64,000 bases of DNA from Pestalotiopsis fici W106-1 (Eukaryota > Ascomycota > Sordariomycetes > Amphisphaeriales > Sporocadaceae): positions 5,737,013 to 5,801,012 of the forward strand of contig NW_006917093.1 of the NCBI RefSeq assembly GCF_000516985.1, read 5' to 3'. A program made the position numbers and the translations under genes. How positions within the stretch are numbered: position 1 is the stretch's first letter; each line of letters begins with the position of its first letter. Positions 33,712 to 44,879 of this stretch are shown one piece after another. The notes under the pieces are model-generated. The model was not told where the DNA came from and made no database searches. It saw only the letters and a list, made by a program, of their open reading frames with translations.

Positions 33712-34638
33712 ATGGACAAATCCGAAATTCTCGCGTTCGCGCGCGAGTACTCGAGCAAAAATATCGACCTGTACGAACTTCTTGGTATCGATTCTCTTAA
33801 AGCAGCAGACGCCAACGAAGTCAAGCGCGCGTATCGAAAGCAATCCATTAAATACCACCCGGATAAGTTGGGCGATGACTTTGACCCAGACAAATGGCAA
33901 CTACTCGAGCGCGGTCGCGATGTTCTCATGGACAAGGCCGCCAAGGATGCTTATGATGCTGCGCGTAGCGCGGCGCTTCGGGAACAAGAACGGAGGCAAG
34001 CCATGAACGCGAAGCGTAAGGCGGCGATAGAGGACCTCGAGGCTAGAGAACGAGGCGAGGTTCCCAAACGACTTAGAAAAGAGGAGGATACTGGTATGAG
34101 CGCTGCAGAAAGACAACAACTCAACCAGGAGGGTAATCGACGCTTGGAGATGCGCAGGCGACAAATGGCAGAGGCAGAGGAGAGGGAGCGGAAGGCCCAA
34201 GAGTTGGCAAACCTAGCAAAATCAGGGCAGAAGGAGCCTATCAATACCCCAGAAAACCCTGTTTCGAATTTGCAACAGAAAATCAGTCCAGACGACGAGG
34301 ACGATCCTGAAATTGCTGCCATTCAGCAACGCATCCGAGAAGCACAGGAGAAGAAGGCTGCAAAGGCCGCGAGGAAGGCAGAGAAGGCAGCACGCAAGAC
34401 AGGAGACAATGCACCAGTGCCATCAGATACCAGTGCACAGGCTCAAGAGAAACCCATGTCCAAACCTCCTGCTACGGAATCACAGGCTGACGAGAAGAAG
34501 AAGGTGCCAAAATTCTCGTTTACTAGTCCTTCTACGGCCTCGGCTGCCACCGCACCGAAAAACGACTGGGCCACCATGAAGGAGAGGCTAAAGGCTGCCC
34601 AAGCCGAACGAGAAAGGCGCAAAGCTGAGACTGCATAG
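33712..34638 (+). CDS. J-domain protein, Cwf23/DNAJC17-like
   Basis: Predicted 308-aa single-exon protein. The J domain is at the N-terminus (residues about 18-85), with DLYELLGID, AYRKQSIKYHPDKLG (the HPD tripeptide that stimulates Hsp70 ATPase is intact), and a closing DAYDAAR. A long, highly charged helical region follows (ERRQAMNAKRKAAIEDLEAR, EMRRRQMAEAEERERKAQEL), then a Lys/Ala-rich segment and a short conserved end NDWATMKERLKAAQAERERR. The J domain followed by AKRKAAIEDLEARERGE closely resembles DNAJC17/Cwf23, spliceosome-associated J-proteins. The RRM found in the animal protein is not seen, as in several fungal members. I chose ATG 33712 rather than 33628 because it directly precedes the conserved domain. 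Confidence 0.82.
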   Translation: MDKSEILAFAREYSSKNIDLYELLGIDSLKAADANEVKRAYRKQSIKYHPDKLGDDFDPDKWQLLERGRDVLMDKAAKDAYDAARSAALREQERRQAMNAKRKAAIEDLEARERGEVPKRLRKEEDTGMSAAERQQLNQEGNRRLEMRRRQMAEAEERERKAQELANLAKSGQKEPINTPENPVSNLQQKISPDDEDDPEIAAIQQRIREAQEKKAAKAARKAEKAARKTGDNAPVPSDTSAQAQEKPMSKPPATESQADEKKKVPKFSFTSPSTASAATAPKNDWATMKERLKAAQAERERRKAETA

Positions 34639-34903
34639 TGTAGTAAGAAAGCCCCCTTCACATAAAATATGATACCCATTTGAGCTTTGCGGTGTAGAAT
34701 CTCGAAGAGCTTGCCATTTTTGCTACAGATCATGAATACAGCAACAAACGGCGGCTAAATATTTCCCAACCGGACTTTCAATGACCTTGTTTTGGTCAAC
34801 CATGAATCCAGGGGGAAAAGAAAGCAGATCTTTCAATACCAATGGCCGCGTGTCAGATATTCATATGCGGATCATTATTATTATCAATGAAGCTTGAAAC
34901 ATT

Positions 34904-35941
34904 CTACCGCAACCACCGGTCAATCTGTCTACCCCAGCGCCTGACTACATGCCAAGTGTCATGCATAGCTCTCTTCGTTCGGAACTGTACGGTCGAAGTA
35001 TCCAAATCCTCGCCGGCAGCCATTTGCTCGGCGGCCCAATCAGCCCAGTCTTCGGGGTCAGTTATGTTACCAGGTAAACTATTGAAATACTCCCATCCGG
35101 CGACGCCACCAAAGTCGGGATATTCTGCAGAAAGCTCTCTTATGACGCTTCCGGTGGTGTTGAGTTCCACGAACCCGTACCCATTCGCACTGTTGGTCAA
35201 CAAACCCATGACAACCTTGTCAGGTGCAAACCCAGAGTCAATAATGTCCTCGTAGTCTGATGTTGAACTAGGATTCGCAAAGCCAGAATAGAACTGGGCA
35301 TTATAAAAAGAAATGTCATCTCCACGACGCGCCTCCAAGTCAATGTAGCTGAAACCGCTCAGGTTGCTGCCTCCTTCCTGTAGTGCAGAAGCAACAGGGG
35401 ACAGAGTAATCACAAAGTCGTGACCAAAATCCGAGCGTAATCGGTCTATAAGTCGAATGACTCCGTCGAGCGACATGTGTTCCTCCACATCCAGGTCGAG
35501 ACCCTGGAGATTGTACGTAGCAATCATATCAGCAAGAGGGCCATAGTACCTCTCGAATTGTTCCTCGTCGCCGTCTAGGCGCGTGAAAGATCCCGGTGCT
35601 GCTCCACCGAGCATGCCAGTGACGACGACGCCTCTGCTCTGAAGGATTGCAATATCGGTCCAGACGTCATCGAACAGGGGATCGGATGGCGGGAAGTCAT
35701 TCAGATGAACGCCGTCCGTATCGTTCAAGTGAATAGCTGCTAGCAAGATATGGGTGACGGAAATATCTTTCTTGTTGTATAATAATGGCAACAGTGATAC
35801 GTGTTTTCCCGATGAGCCGTTGGCATTCGTAGTTTGGTAGTAGACAACCACACGGTGATTGTCGGCCAGTACGCCGCATACGAGTAGTAGGAGTAATGGG
35901 AAGAAGTGGCCAAGCCAAAAGGAAGAGTTGTGGACCCCCAT
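34904..35941 (-). CDS. Secreted GH18 glycosidase, endo-beta-N-acetylglucosaminidase/chitinase-like
   Basis: Predicted 345-aa secreted enzyme in one exon. A classic signal peptide with a leucine-rich core (FFPLLLLLVCGVLA) ends near residue 26. The (beta/alpha)8 GH18 fold is indicated by strand 1 (HRVVVYYQTT), SVTHILLAAIHLN, VVVTGMLGGAAPG in the second conserved motif, and the catalytic strand GLDLDVEE (about residues 146-153). The Glu of DxDxE is the expected acid/base. NGxFYSGF-like ISFYNAQFYSGF and GVAGWEYFN supply the later substrate-binding strands. DLDVEE rather than DGIDIDWE is typical of the small fungal ENGase-like branch of GH18 (Endo T type), which cleaves the chitobiose core of N-glycans. 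That assignment over chitinase is inference. There is no chitin-binding module. The gene is convergent with the J-protein gene. Confidence 0.85.
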   Translation of the reverse strand: MGVHNSSFWLGHFFPLLLLLVCGVLADNHRVVVYYQTTNANGSSGKHVSLLPLLYNKKDISVTHILLAAIHLNDTDGVHLNDFPPSDPLFDDVWTDIAILQSRGVVVTGMLGGAAPGSFTRLDGDEEQFERYYGPLADMIATYNLQGLDLDVEEHMSLDGVIRLIDRLRSDFGHDFVITLSPVASALQEGGSNLSGFSYIDLEARRGDDISFYNAQFYSGFANPSSTSDYEDIIDSGFAPDKVVMGLLTNSANGYGFVELNTTGSVIRELSAEYPDFGGVAGWEYFNSLPGNITDPEDWADWAAEQMAAGEDLDTSTVQFRTKRAMHDTWHVVRRWGRQIDRWLR

Positions 35942-37932
35942 GTCGAACCAGCTCGACTATACGATACGACACTTGGCAGCAGTGCTACTGTCAACGGGGA
36001 GATACATGGAGCCCACAGCTTTTTCGACGTGACTTAGCAGAGCCTGTGCAATTCTGGCATCCTGATTTCTTCGCAATGACGATTATTGATGGTTTATATA
36101 TTATTTGAAAGTTTTCTGTGAGTGCCGGCTAAATCGACGGGACCCGCAGAGCTCGACCAGACAAGAGTATCGACCTGGGTGCGATGCTTGGCATATTTAC
36201 TTTGTTTGATCATGTTCAACAAAACTATTGCCTGCCAAGAGTCTGATCTCTGCGTTATATATGTGCATGTGTGCTTTCTATGTCACCGTACCAGCAGCGC
36301 GTGCCATTCTCTCGTATGATCCCGCAGAGACGACATGTATGCGCCATATTCCTTGGGAACCCACCCAAGAGCAGCGGTCGAGAATGCCAAGCCTGGAAGG
36401 CTCCAATAGACAAGCATTGCTGGAAAACATAGTCCTGCCTCTCGCCATCGAGAATGGAAATATTGGTATTTTGTTGCATACCGCAGAATGCGAGTACTGA
36501 ACAAGACTGCGCTAACATTACACTAGACAGCTTGGTGATGAGATCAAACACATGCTACTGGTGGGTTTCTCTGGCAAGTCTTGCGCCGAATCGCAAAGTG
36601 ATAGCCCCCCGGGTCGTTTGGTGCATCTCGTGGTCCAACAGTTGCATTGATATTCGGTCTTTGGTCTATATCATGTGTGCCATTGCATGCTTTTACAAGT
36701 CCAGGATACTTGCTAGACTGTGGCTGGTGGATGCACTTGGAATTTTTCAATAAATCATACAAGATAAGAAGAGTACATACATACCCAGGTTTGTATAGAT
36801 AGTGAAGGTCGAAAAGATTACTAAAGACTTTTTTAATAAAAAAAAGAAGAAAAAACCAATTCGGCGGATGTTGAGCCTCATCGGTCACGCGCCGATTGGC
36901 ATGGTGTATGAATACCACCTGCTGATTTGAGGGGAAGACCCTGAATCCCATGGCACTTGGTGTGGCCCGATAGAGCTCGAAATGGTATTTGGGACACAAG
37001 ATACTACCTATGGTCGCAATCTTCGTCTGTAGAGGTCGGGCCTTCGATAACCTTTGAGCTCCGATGCAAGTCTAAAAATTGTTGACAGGTAGACTGTAGT
37101 CATGGCCAGGCCCAGTTGAGTCGCGTGACAAGGATTGGTGTAGTCACTGTAGAGAGAGAGGTCAATATTCCTCCGTGAAGGAACTTGTCTTCCGTTCACA
37201 AGTAGTAGTGATTTGCGAATGCGACCGTTGACGTTACACCCAAGAGATTCAGACAGCACGCCCTTGATCAGTACTTGACAAGGGACCTGGACTTGGTGGA
37301 TTGTGCTGGATATGCGCCTTGGCAAGGGCAATCCAACATTGAAAAGTATTTAATCTCGCCAGGGCTGGTTCCTGATTATTGGGAACAAATATTGAACTGC
37401 ACAGTGAATCACATGAACGGTGGGAATGAAAAGGAAGAATAACATAGGTAACGGAAATGTTAGTGGGGGAGGGGCACTGTGTTATGTAATCAATATCCCT
37501 GTGTACCCATAGCCGTTTTCGGCCAATGAGATAGGTACTTTCCCAAGCTTATTCGTTCCTACCCTGCACTAGTTGTCCAGCGACCCACTTGCCCTTGATC
37601 CCGCCGCCGCCTGCCGACTAGCTCTGTACCTACTCCATGCGTCATCGTTACTTGTAGGCAGCAGGACCATCACAAAAACTTCAATCAAAAAGCGCGCCTG
37701 GCAATCCACCGCCGAAAGACAAAAATCACCAGGGCGTCGATGGCCATCTTTTCTCACAGGAATCTACTGTGACTCAGGCAGGAGGACGCTGGAATGCACA
37801 TTTCTACTGGCAACTGTGTTGTCGCTGTTCCTGCCTAGATCTCTTACTCTTCTTCCCTTCTTCCAATTCATTTCCCTGCCGCCCCGCCGCGCAGTACAGC
37901 TACACCATCAATAATTCTTTCACTACACAATC
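35942..37932. other. Intergenic region between GH18 and RAD26
   Basis: About 2 kb, mostly without gene support. One plus-strand ORF (36228-36500, 90 aa) begins with a signal-peptide-like hydrophobic stretch ending VPAARA, but has no other support. The right end (37560-37932) is the RAD26 upstream region, pyrimidine-rich near 37830-37880, and contains short upstream ORFs. Confidence 0.45.
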
Positions 37933-40900
37933 ATGGCTTCTCCTTCCGAAGCCGACGGCAAGGCGGCGTCATCCAGCCTGGATGATGACATCCTGCCTGC
38001 TCACACTAACGTTGTCGTCGCCGAGACCATCCCTAGCAATTCAGCACCTGCAAGCCAGGCTTCTGACGAGGTATCTGCGTCGATCTCCAACGACAGCGAT
38101 GTTCCGCTTGACGAGCAGGAAGCACTACGGGACCTGACCTCGAATGTCCGCGACCAGGACGATCTTGAGCGCGACATCACTTTCCAAGCCAACCTTGCCT
38201 TCATCGAAGCTGAGGATGAGAGGGATAAGAAGCGCATCGCAAAGCTAGAGGCCAACATACAAAAATTCGAGGCACAAAAGAAATCTCAAGAAGAGCGATT
38301 TCGTAAGGCAATCGGCAAACCTGATTTGAAGAACAAGATTCGTGAAGAGATTGCCCGTCTGGATTCTGAGATAGCTCTCGCTTCCAATGACATCGCAGAC
38401 TTTAATGCTCGCATTGAGCAGAGAAACCAGTCTACTGGTGATGCATCCAGATTATCCCAAGCTGGCAACAAAAAACTACCTAATGAAACCCACCGAGAGT
38501 TTCTTATTCGGACTGGCAAAATCACGCCCTTTGCCAATATTGGAGGACCTCGGCCCGAAGAAGTCCAGGGGCAATTGGCCAACGCACTTGTTGATGCCGA
38601 AGATGAGGCCATTGCCGAAGAAATGGAAGAGGAGGCGACGCATGGACCGCGATCACACCGTAACCTTCGCGCCCCGGGTTTCGCTGATGCCGAGGATGTC
38701 AACGAGGCCGCCATTCTGGCCCAATCAGAATTCTCACTTAGACCACGAAAGACCCAGAAGAAGCGTCGCGTTGAGCCTAAGGGCGACTCTTCAGATGATT
38801 ATCAGCCCTCCTCGTCTCGCTCGACCCGCCCAGAGGCTGACTTCGTCGTAGACGGCGATGAGGAGGAGTCTGACGACGACTATGATCTCACCGAACTACC
38901 CCACAAGAAACCCTCCAAGGCCACAAAAACTAGCGACGAAGTCAAAATCAACCCTGGCCGAGTTGATGATGGTAATGAGGCTGATTACCAGAGCCGCCTT
39001 TTGAGCTGGTGTCAGCGACGGAGCGCTGCGAGACGTCAAAAACAGCTCGCCCGCGGTGAAGCTGTAGAGGCAGACGATGATGAGCCCGAGTGGCACAAGC
39101 CTTCTCCCGACGAACCGGATCACCACCTTGACAATGGACTCAAACTTCCTGGAGATATCTATCCGTCCCTCTTTGACTATCAGAAGACTGGTGTTCAATG
39201 GCTAGCCGAACTCTGGAACCAGAAAGCCGGGGGTATTGTAGGGGACGAGATGGGTCTGGGCAAGACAGTTCAGGTCATCTCCTTCGTATCAGCAGTCCAC
39301 TACAGCAAGAGACTTGATGGCCCGGTCATTATTGTTGCCCCAGCCACAGTCATGACGCAGTGGGTAAACGAATTTCACCGATGGTGGCCGGCTATGCGCG
39401 TCTCTATCCTCCATTCCTCGGGAAGTGGCATGGTCAATGTTCGTCGCGAGGATCGCCTGGTAGAGGATGACATAGCATGGGACGACGTTCGATATCAGCA
39501 AGGCAAAAAGTCGAGCCCAGCTGCTAGGAAGATTGTCAAGCGTGTTGTGGAGCAAGGCCACGTACTGGTCACGACCTATGCTGGTATGCAGACTTACGCC
39601 GACATCCTCCTGCACGTCGACTGGGCATATGCTGTCCTTGATGAGGGCCATAAAATCAGAAATCCAAACTCCGCAATCACCGTAGCCTGCAAGATGTTGA
39701 AAACACCCCATCGCATCATTCTTTCTGGCACACCCATGCAGAACAATTTGCTGGAGCTGTGGTCGTTGTTCGACTTTGTATTTCCGATGCGACTCGGAAC
39801 TCTCCCCGATTTCCGTACCGAGTTTGAAATCCCCATCAGAATCGGTGGCTATGCCAACGCCTCTAACCTTCAGATCCTGACAGCCCAGAAATGCGCAGAA
39901 ATCCTTAAGGATACCATCAGTCCCTACCTCATGCAACGCTTCAAGGTCGATGTGGCTGCTGATCTCCCAGAGAAGAGCGAACGTGTTCTGTTCTGCAAGC
40001 TCACGAAACAGCAGCGGAACGCCTACCAGCTGTTTCTCGAATCTGACGAAATGAAATCTATCCTAAGTCGCACTAGACAGTCGCTGTTCGGCATTGACTA
40101 TTTGCGAAAGATTTGCAATCACCCAGATCTGACAGATCCATTGCTCAGGAAGCGGGTCAGCTACGACTGGGGCAACCCGAAGAAGTCAGGCAAAATGCAA
40201 GTGGTCAAGGCTCTGCTTCCGATGTGGAAGAAAAATGGCCACAAGACGCTTCTTTTCTCGCAAGGTGTGCAGATGCTAGAGATTCTCGAGCAGTTCATCC
40301 AGAAAACTGGTGATATCAAGTATCTCAGAATGGATGGCAAAACTCCCGTCAAGGAGAGACAGGTCCTTGTTGATCAATTCAACAATGATCCGGAGCTGGA
40401 CGTGTTCCTACTTACGACCAAAGTGGGTGGCCTTGGTGTAAATCTGACTGGTGCCAATCGTGTCATCATATTCGATCCTGACTGGAACCCGTCTACAGAT
40501 GTGCAGGCTCGCGAGAGAGCCTGGCGTTTGGGACAGAAACGTGAAGTCGTCATTTATCGACTTATGTCGGCTGGAACCATCGAAGAAAAGATCTACCATA
40601 GACAGATCTTTAAGCAGTTCCTGAGCAACAAGGTCCTGAGGGACCCCAAACAACGTGCCGCATTCGAGCTCAACGATTTATACGACCTCTTCACGCTCGG
40701 AGATGCAACAGACGACCAGACCCAGACTGGCCGACTTTTCCAGGGGTCAGAGGTAAAAGTTGCAGGTGCGCTATCTGGTTCTGATGGAGCAATGTCATCA
40801 GCTTCCTCCTTGAACGACAATCGCAAGGCAACATATGACGGTACTTTGTTAACTGCAGCTCTGAACGCTGTCGACGATCTCAACAATATCGAAGGCGTGG

Positions 40901-41592
40901 CGGGCCTCGAAGATTATCAGACTTCAGCTGACGAGAAACCCAGCAGTGACGAGGCACGTATCATGGAAGGGCTCTTCGCGCGCTCTGGGGTTCATTCTGC
41001 TGTGGAGCATGACGAGATTGTCAACGGCAAGCGCAAGCCACAAGCCAATCATGCCATGCTGCAGCAAACAGCTGCGGCCGATGCCGCGAAAGCAGCTGCA
41101 TCGCTGAGACGGGCGCATGACCAAGCCGTCAGGATTCCAATTGGCACTGCCACGTGGACTGGCGAAGTTGGCGAGGGTGGTCGTCCGTCTGCCCCGTCCA
41201 ACATCCGTCGCGGTTTGGGAGGACCAGGCTCCGCATCGATTCTTTCCGGGCTTCGTGATCGCCAGGGACTCAATGTGCCGGGTACCTCCTCACCCGGGGC
41301 CCGTTCGTCGAGCGGTGCCTCCTCTGCTCAAGGCGCAACACCTACACCAACGACAAACATTGGTCTCAAAGACTTTGAGCGCATGATTACCCAGTTCATC
41401 CGGCGACACGGCGGCCAAGTTGCCACGAAACTGCTCGTGGACCATTTCAACCCGTACTGCATCACCCGCAAGCAGACCACAGAATTCAAGACAGCGCTTG
41501 ATCGGGTTGCGAAGTTGGAGAAGAAAGGAGGTTCAATGCGTAGTGTCTGGGGTCTACGTACCTTGCCCAACCTTGACGTGTTTATGGATTGA
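37933..41592 (+). CDS. Transcription-coupled repair ATPase RAD26/CSB (Rhp26)
   Basis: Single-exon 1219-aa SNF2-family translocase of the Rad26/ERCC6 group, which acts on RNA polymerase II stalled at DNA damage. The N-terminus is acidic with a coiled coil and a basic bipartite patch (KTQKKRRVEPK). The ATPase core has motif I GDEMGLGKTVQ (about residue 437), motif II DEGHKIRNPNS (about 569; DEGH is the Rad26/CSB form) and motif III LSGTPMQNNLLELWSLFDF. The second lobe has TKVGGLGVNLTGANRVII and motif VI ARERAWRLGQ (about 830-865). The C-terminus ends in a winged-helix-like module (FERMITQFIRRHGGQVATKL ... MRSVWGLR), which corresponds to the conserved C-terminal domain of CSB. Length is normal for filamentous fungi. 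No disrupted motif was seen. Confidence 0.95.
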   Translation: MASPSEADGKAASSSLDDDILPAHTNVVVAETIPSNSAPASQASDEVSASISNDSDVPLDEQEALRDLTSNVRDQDDLERDITFQANLAFIEAEDERDKKRIAKLEANIQKFEAQKKSQEERFRKAIGKPDLKNKIREEIARLDSEIALASNDIADFNARIEQRNQSTGDASRLSQAGNKKLPNETHREFLIRTGKITPFANIGGPRPEEVQGQLANALVDAEDEAIAEEMEEEATHGPRSHRNLRAPGFADAEDVNEAAILAQSEFSLRPRKTQKKRRVEPKGDSSDDYQPSSSRSTRPEADFVVDGDEEESDDDYDLTELPHKKPSKATKTSDEVKINPGRVDDGNEADYQSRLLSWCQRRSAARRQKQLARGEAVEADDDEPEWHKPSPDEPDHHLDNGLKLPGDIYPSLFDYQKTGVQWLAELWNQKAGGIVGDEMGLGKTVQVISFVSAVHYSKRLDGPVIIVAPATVMTQWVNEFHRWWPAMRVSILHSSGSGMVNVRREDRLVEDDIAWDDVRYQQGKKSSPAARKIVKRVVEQGHVLVTTYAGMQTYADILLHVDWAYAVLDEGHKIRNPNSAITVACKMLKTPHRIILSGTPMQNNLLELWSLFDFVFPMRLGTLPDFRTEFEIPIRIGGYANASNLQILTAQKCAEILKDTISPYLMQRFKVDVAADLPEKSERVLFCKLTKQQRNAYQLFLESDEMKSILSRTRQSLFGIDYLRKICNHPDLTDPLLRKRVSYDWGNPKKSGKMQVVKALLPMWKKNGHKTLLFSQGVQMLEILEQFIQKTGDIKYLRMDGKTPVKERQVLVDQFNNDPELDVFLLTTKVGGLGVNLTGANRVIIFDPDWNPSTDVQARERAWRLGQKREVVIYRLMSAGTIEEKIYHRQIFKQFLSNKVLRDPKQRAAFELNDLYDLFTLGDATDDQTQTGRLFQGSEVKVAGALSGSDGAMSSASSLNDNRKATYDGTLLTAALNAVDDLNNIEGVAGLEDYQTSADEKPSSDEARIMEGLFARSGVHSAVEHDEIVNGKRKPQANHAMLQQTAAADAAKAAASLRRAHDQAVRIPIGTATWTGEVGEGGRPSAPSNIRRGLGGPGSASILSGLRDRQGLNVPGTSSPGARSSSGASSAQGATPTPTTNIGLKDFERMITQFIRRHGGQVATKLLVDHFNPYCITRKQTTEFKTALDRVAKLEKKGGSMRSVWGLRTLPNLDVFMD

Positions 41593-42250
41593 TGATTTGT
41601 GGCGTTTCGACATGATTTTATCTGCGTTCCCGCAGAAGGAGACCTTTCAGATACCCCGGGGCAAACAGAAAAGCATAGGGAGTTCATGGAGTACAGGTTT
41701 TAGCACCCTAGATGGATGGGTCTTTGATGATGCGATTTGCAGGGGAAAAGGACAGAGCTAAGACACCTCAGTCACTTTAATTGATGCCATGAAAATGATC
41801 AAGACTTTGGCATGTGTGAATGTACTTCTGTTCACTAGTGATCATGTCTCCCCGATTTATTGACTGTAGTCTTATCACGTGTCCTAGAGGCATTCACGAA
41901 TTGGTATGACGATAAGTTATAACCACAGTAAGCGAGGGAAATGCAACCATCATGTTGACAACGAATGGACTCTGTTACGAGTCCATCTTCATTATCTTGA
42001 TTTCAGTAGACTTAAGCTACGGAGACCAGGCTGGTATGATGTCATACCGCCGTTCTCCTCGTAATTGTCAGATGCCGCCTCTCAGAAGAGCCATGACGGC
42101 CCAGATGATGCTATGTTTCCTCTCGTAATGTCGTAACCCATTGACTTTTATAATCCGTCCCTTCTAGATGGTTGTCTCGGACCAGTTCGCAAACAAACCA
42201 CACGTATATGCCCTGCGCAGAAACGCGAAGAGATGCATATAGTAGTGCGA
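41593..42250. other. Convergent intergenic region RAD26 / rps14
   Basis: About 660 bp between two stop codons. No gene is seen; it presumably holds both 3' UTRs. Confidence 0.55.
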
Positions 42251-42921
<671 letters not shown>

Positions 42922-43322
42922 CTTGACTGTGGTTTGCTGATGTCTGGGGGAGGAAGGAAGACTGAATTTCGGAAGAGCTTGACCGCAAGAAGTTCTCACG
43001 GGGGTCGGATTTGGTGGTTGAGCCCTGTGAATTTCGAAGCGGTGAAAATTGGCAGGAAAACACCCACCCAGAGCCCGTCATGCCAAAGTGGGACTAGTGT
43101 CACTCATTGGAAGCCCTAACCACTCAAAATTGCTATGGAAAAGAGCGGAAACTGGCCCGTGCACTGTTCTTGGCATCACCCCACCCACCGCAGCTGGTCC
43201 CAATTTCCTCAATTTTTGCATCTCGAAATTTTTGGGTTTTCGGTTCTTGTCCTTCAGATCACTCAACGACCTCGCCATCTACTAACGATCCTCCCCCGAT
43301 CACAGCAGCCAACCTCGACAAG
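42922..43322. promoter_or_regulatory. Bidirectional ribosomal-protein promoter (rps14 / rpl7)
   Basis: A 401-bp region flanked by two ribosomal-protein start codons facing outward. It contains GCCCTAACC near 43113, a partial match to the telobox-like CCCTAA element of many fungal ribosomal-protein promoters, and a pyrimidine-rich stretch before the rpl7 ATG. Shared control is inferred from the arrangement. Confidence 0.5.
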
Positions 43323-44879
43323 ATGGCCCCTACCAAGCCCACGTGAGACACCCTTCCTCGCTCTTGCCATCATTGATGGTGACGATGCGCCCGGTTCTGG
43401 AAAACTTTTCGCACAGATTGTCGTGGTCCTCTCGGCTGGATGGCATTCGTCTGCACCACTATACACTCTTGCCCCTCTGAAATATGAAGCGGCCATTGAG
43501 TTTAGCTGGCAGACGATCTTGCAAGCCAGCTCGATCTTTCCTGTTGCTACTCCCTCCTTCTTGCAGCCGCCTGTGATGCGGTGTGCAGATTGAGAGATGT
43601 CGCTCGGGGCGTTGGAGATGAAGTTCCTCGCGGGTCTTCTCTCTTAAATTCATCTGCCGCTTTCAATGGTCCGCGCCGAGCACAGAAATGTCAAACGGCC
43701 GACCTCTGTTAATGGCGAGCATATATTCTTGAACTCTGTTCGAGGTGTTGCCAGATGAGTGTCCTGCATGATGGAGACATGGAGGCTTTCACTGCCTCCA
43801 GACTCCTCGAATGCTCTATCTCACTGGTCAAATTCATATTCGAGTCAGCCACCGCTGAGAATGTCGCACTTCAGTTGGCAGTTCTCCGACCGGCGCTCTG
43901 TCCATCCATCGTTGTGATGTGACGGCTCGTGGACTACGTACTAATCTGATCATCTCTAGTTCCGTCCCCACCAAGGATGATATCCTGGTCCCCGAGACTC
44001 TCCTGAAGAAGCGCAAGTCCCAGGAGAAGGCTCGCGCTGAGAAGTCCGCCGAGGCCGACAAGAAGAAGAAGGTTAGTCACTACTGTTTTATGCTGTTGGG
44101 AGAGGTCGATATGATGCACAAAAACCCTTTGCGACTAGACCAAGGTCAATGCTGTTGCAAAATAACCATCTTTCGGGTCTGATCGCCGAGGAAACCATAC
44201 TCTTCATTTTTGAGCACCAACCTGCAACAAGTTGCTAACTGTGCTCTCTCAGGCCAACAAGGAGAAGCGTGCCGTCATCTTCAAGCGTGCCGAGAAGTAC
44301 GTCCAGGAGTACCGCGACGCTGAGCGTGAGAAGGTCCGCCTGGCCCGCGTTGCCAAGCAGGAGGGTGCCTTCCACGTTCCCGCCGAGGAGAAGCTCATCT
44401 TCGTCATCCGCATCAAGGGTATCAACAAGATTGCCCCCAAGCCCCGCAAGATCCTCCAGCTCCTCCGTCTCCTCCAGATCAACAACGGCGTCTTCGTCAA
44501 GGTCAACAAGGCTACCATGGAGATGATCAAGGTCGTCGAGCCCTGGGTTGCCTACGGTTACCCCAACCTGAAGAGCATCAAGGAGCTCGTCTACAAGCGC
44601 GGTTACGGAAAGGTCAACAAGCAGCGCATTCCCCTCACCGACAACGCCATCATCGAGGAGAACCTCGGCAAGTACGGCATTGTCTGTATGGAGGATCTGA
44701 TCCACGAGATCTACTCCGTTGGCCCCAACTTCAAGCAGGCCTCCAACTTCCTGTGGCCCTTCAAGCTCAGCAACCCCACTGGTGGCTTCCGCACCCGCAA
44801 GTTCAAGCACTTCATTGAGGGTGGTGACCTTGGCAACCGTGAGGACAAGATCAACGCTCTCATCCGCCAGATGAACTAA
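43323..44879 (+). CDS. 60S ribosomal protein L7 (uL30)
   Basis: Predicted 252 aa in three exons: 43323-43342 (20 nt, MAPTKP), 43960-44071 and 44253-44879. Intron 1 is unusually long for this window (617 nt); intron 2 is 181 nt. The N-terminal extension is rich in Lys/Ala/Glu ([20 protein letters not shown]). The uL30 core is clear: [60 protein letters not shown], and the C-terminal [20 protein letters not shown]. Codon use is strongly biased to C-ending codons, as expected for a highly expressed gene. This bias also produces a long spurious antisense frame. Intron 2 carries a candidate snoRNA, as RPL7 introns do in yeast. Confidence 0.97.
44105..44188 (+). ncRNA. Candidate box C/D snoRNA in rpl7 intron 2
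   Basis: Lies inside the 44072-44252 intron. Box C is ATGATGC at 44111-44117 (consensus RTGATGA) and box D is CTGA at 44179-44182, about 60 nt apart. Just upstream of box D is ACCATCTTTCGGGT, which is exactly complementary over 14 nt to ACCCGAAAGAUGGU, a universally conserved segment of large-subunit rRNA. Flanks GTCGA (44105-44109) and TCG (44183-44185) can form a short terminal stem. Yeast RPL7A/RPL7B introns host snR39/snR59, which guide LSU 2'-O-methylation in the same neighbourhood of the rRNA (recalled). The strict D+5 rule points to the G of CCCG; I have not confirmed which residue is modified. The exact ends are approximate. Confidence 0.72.
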
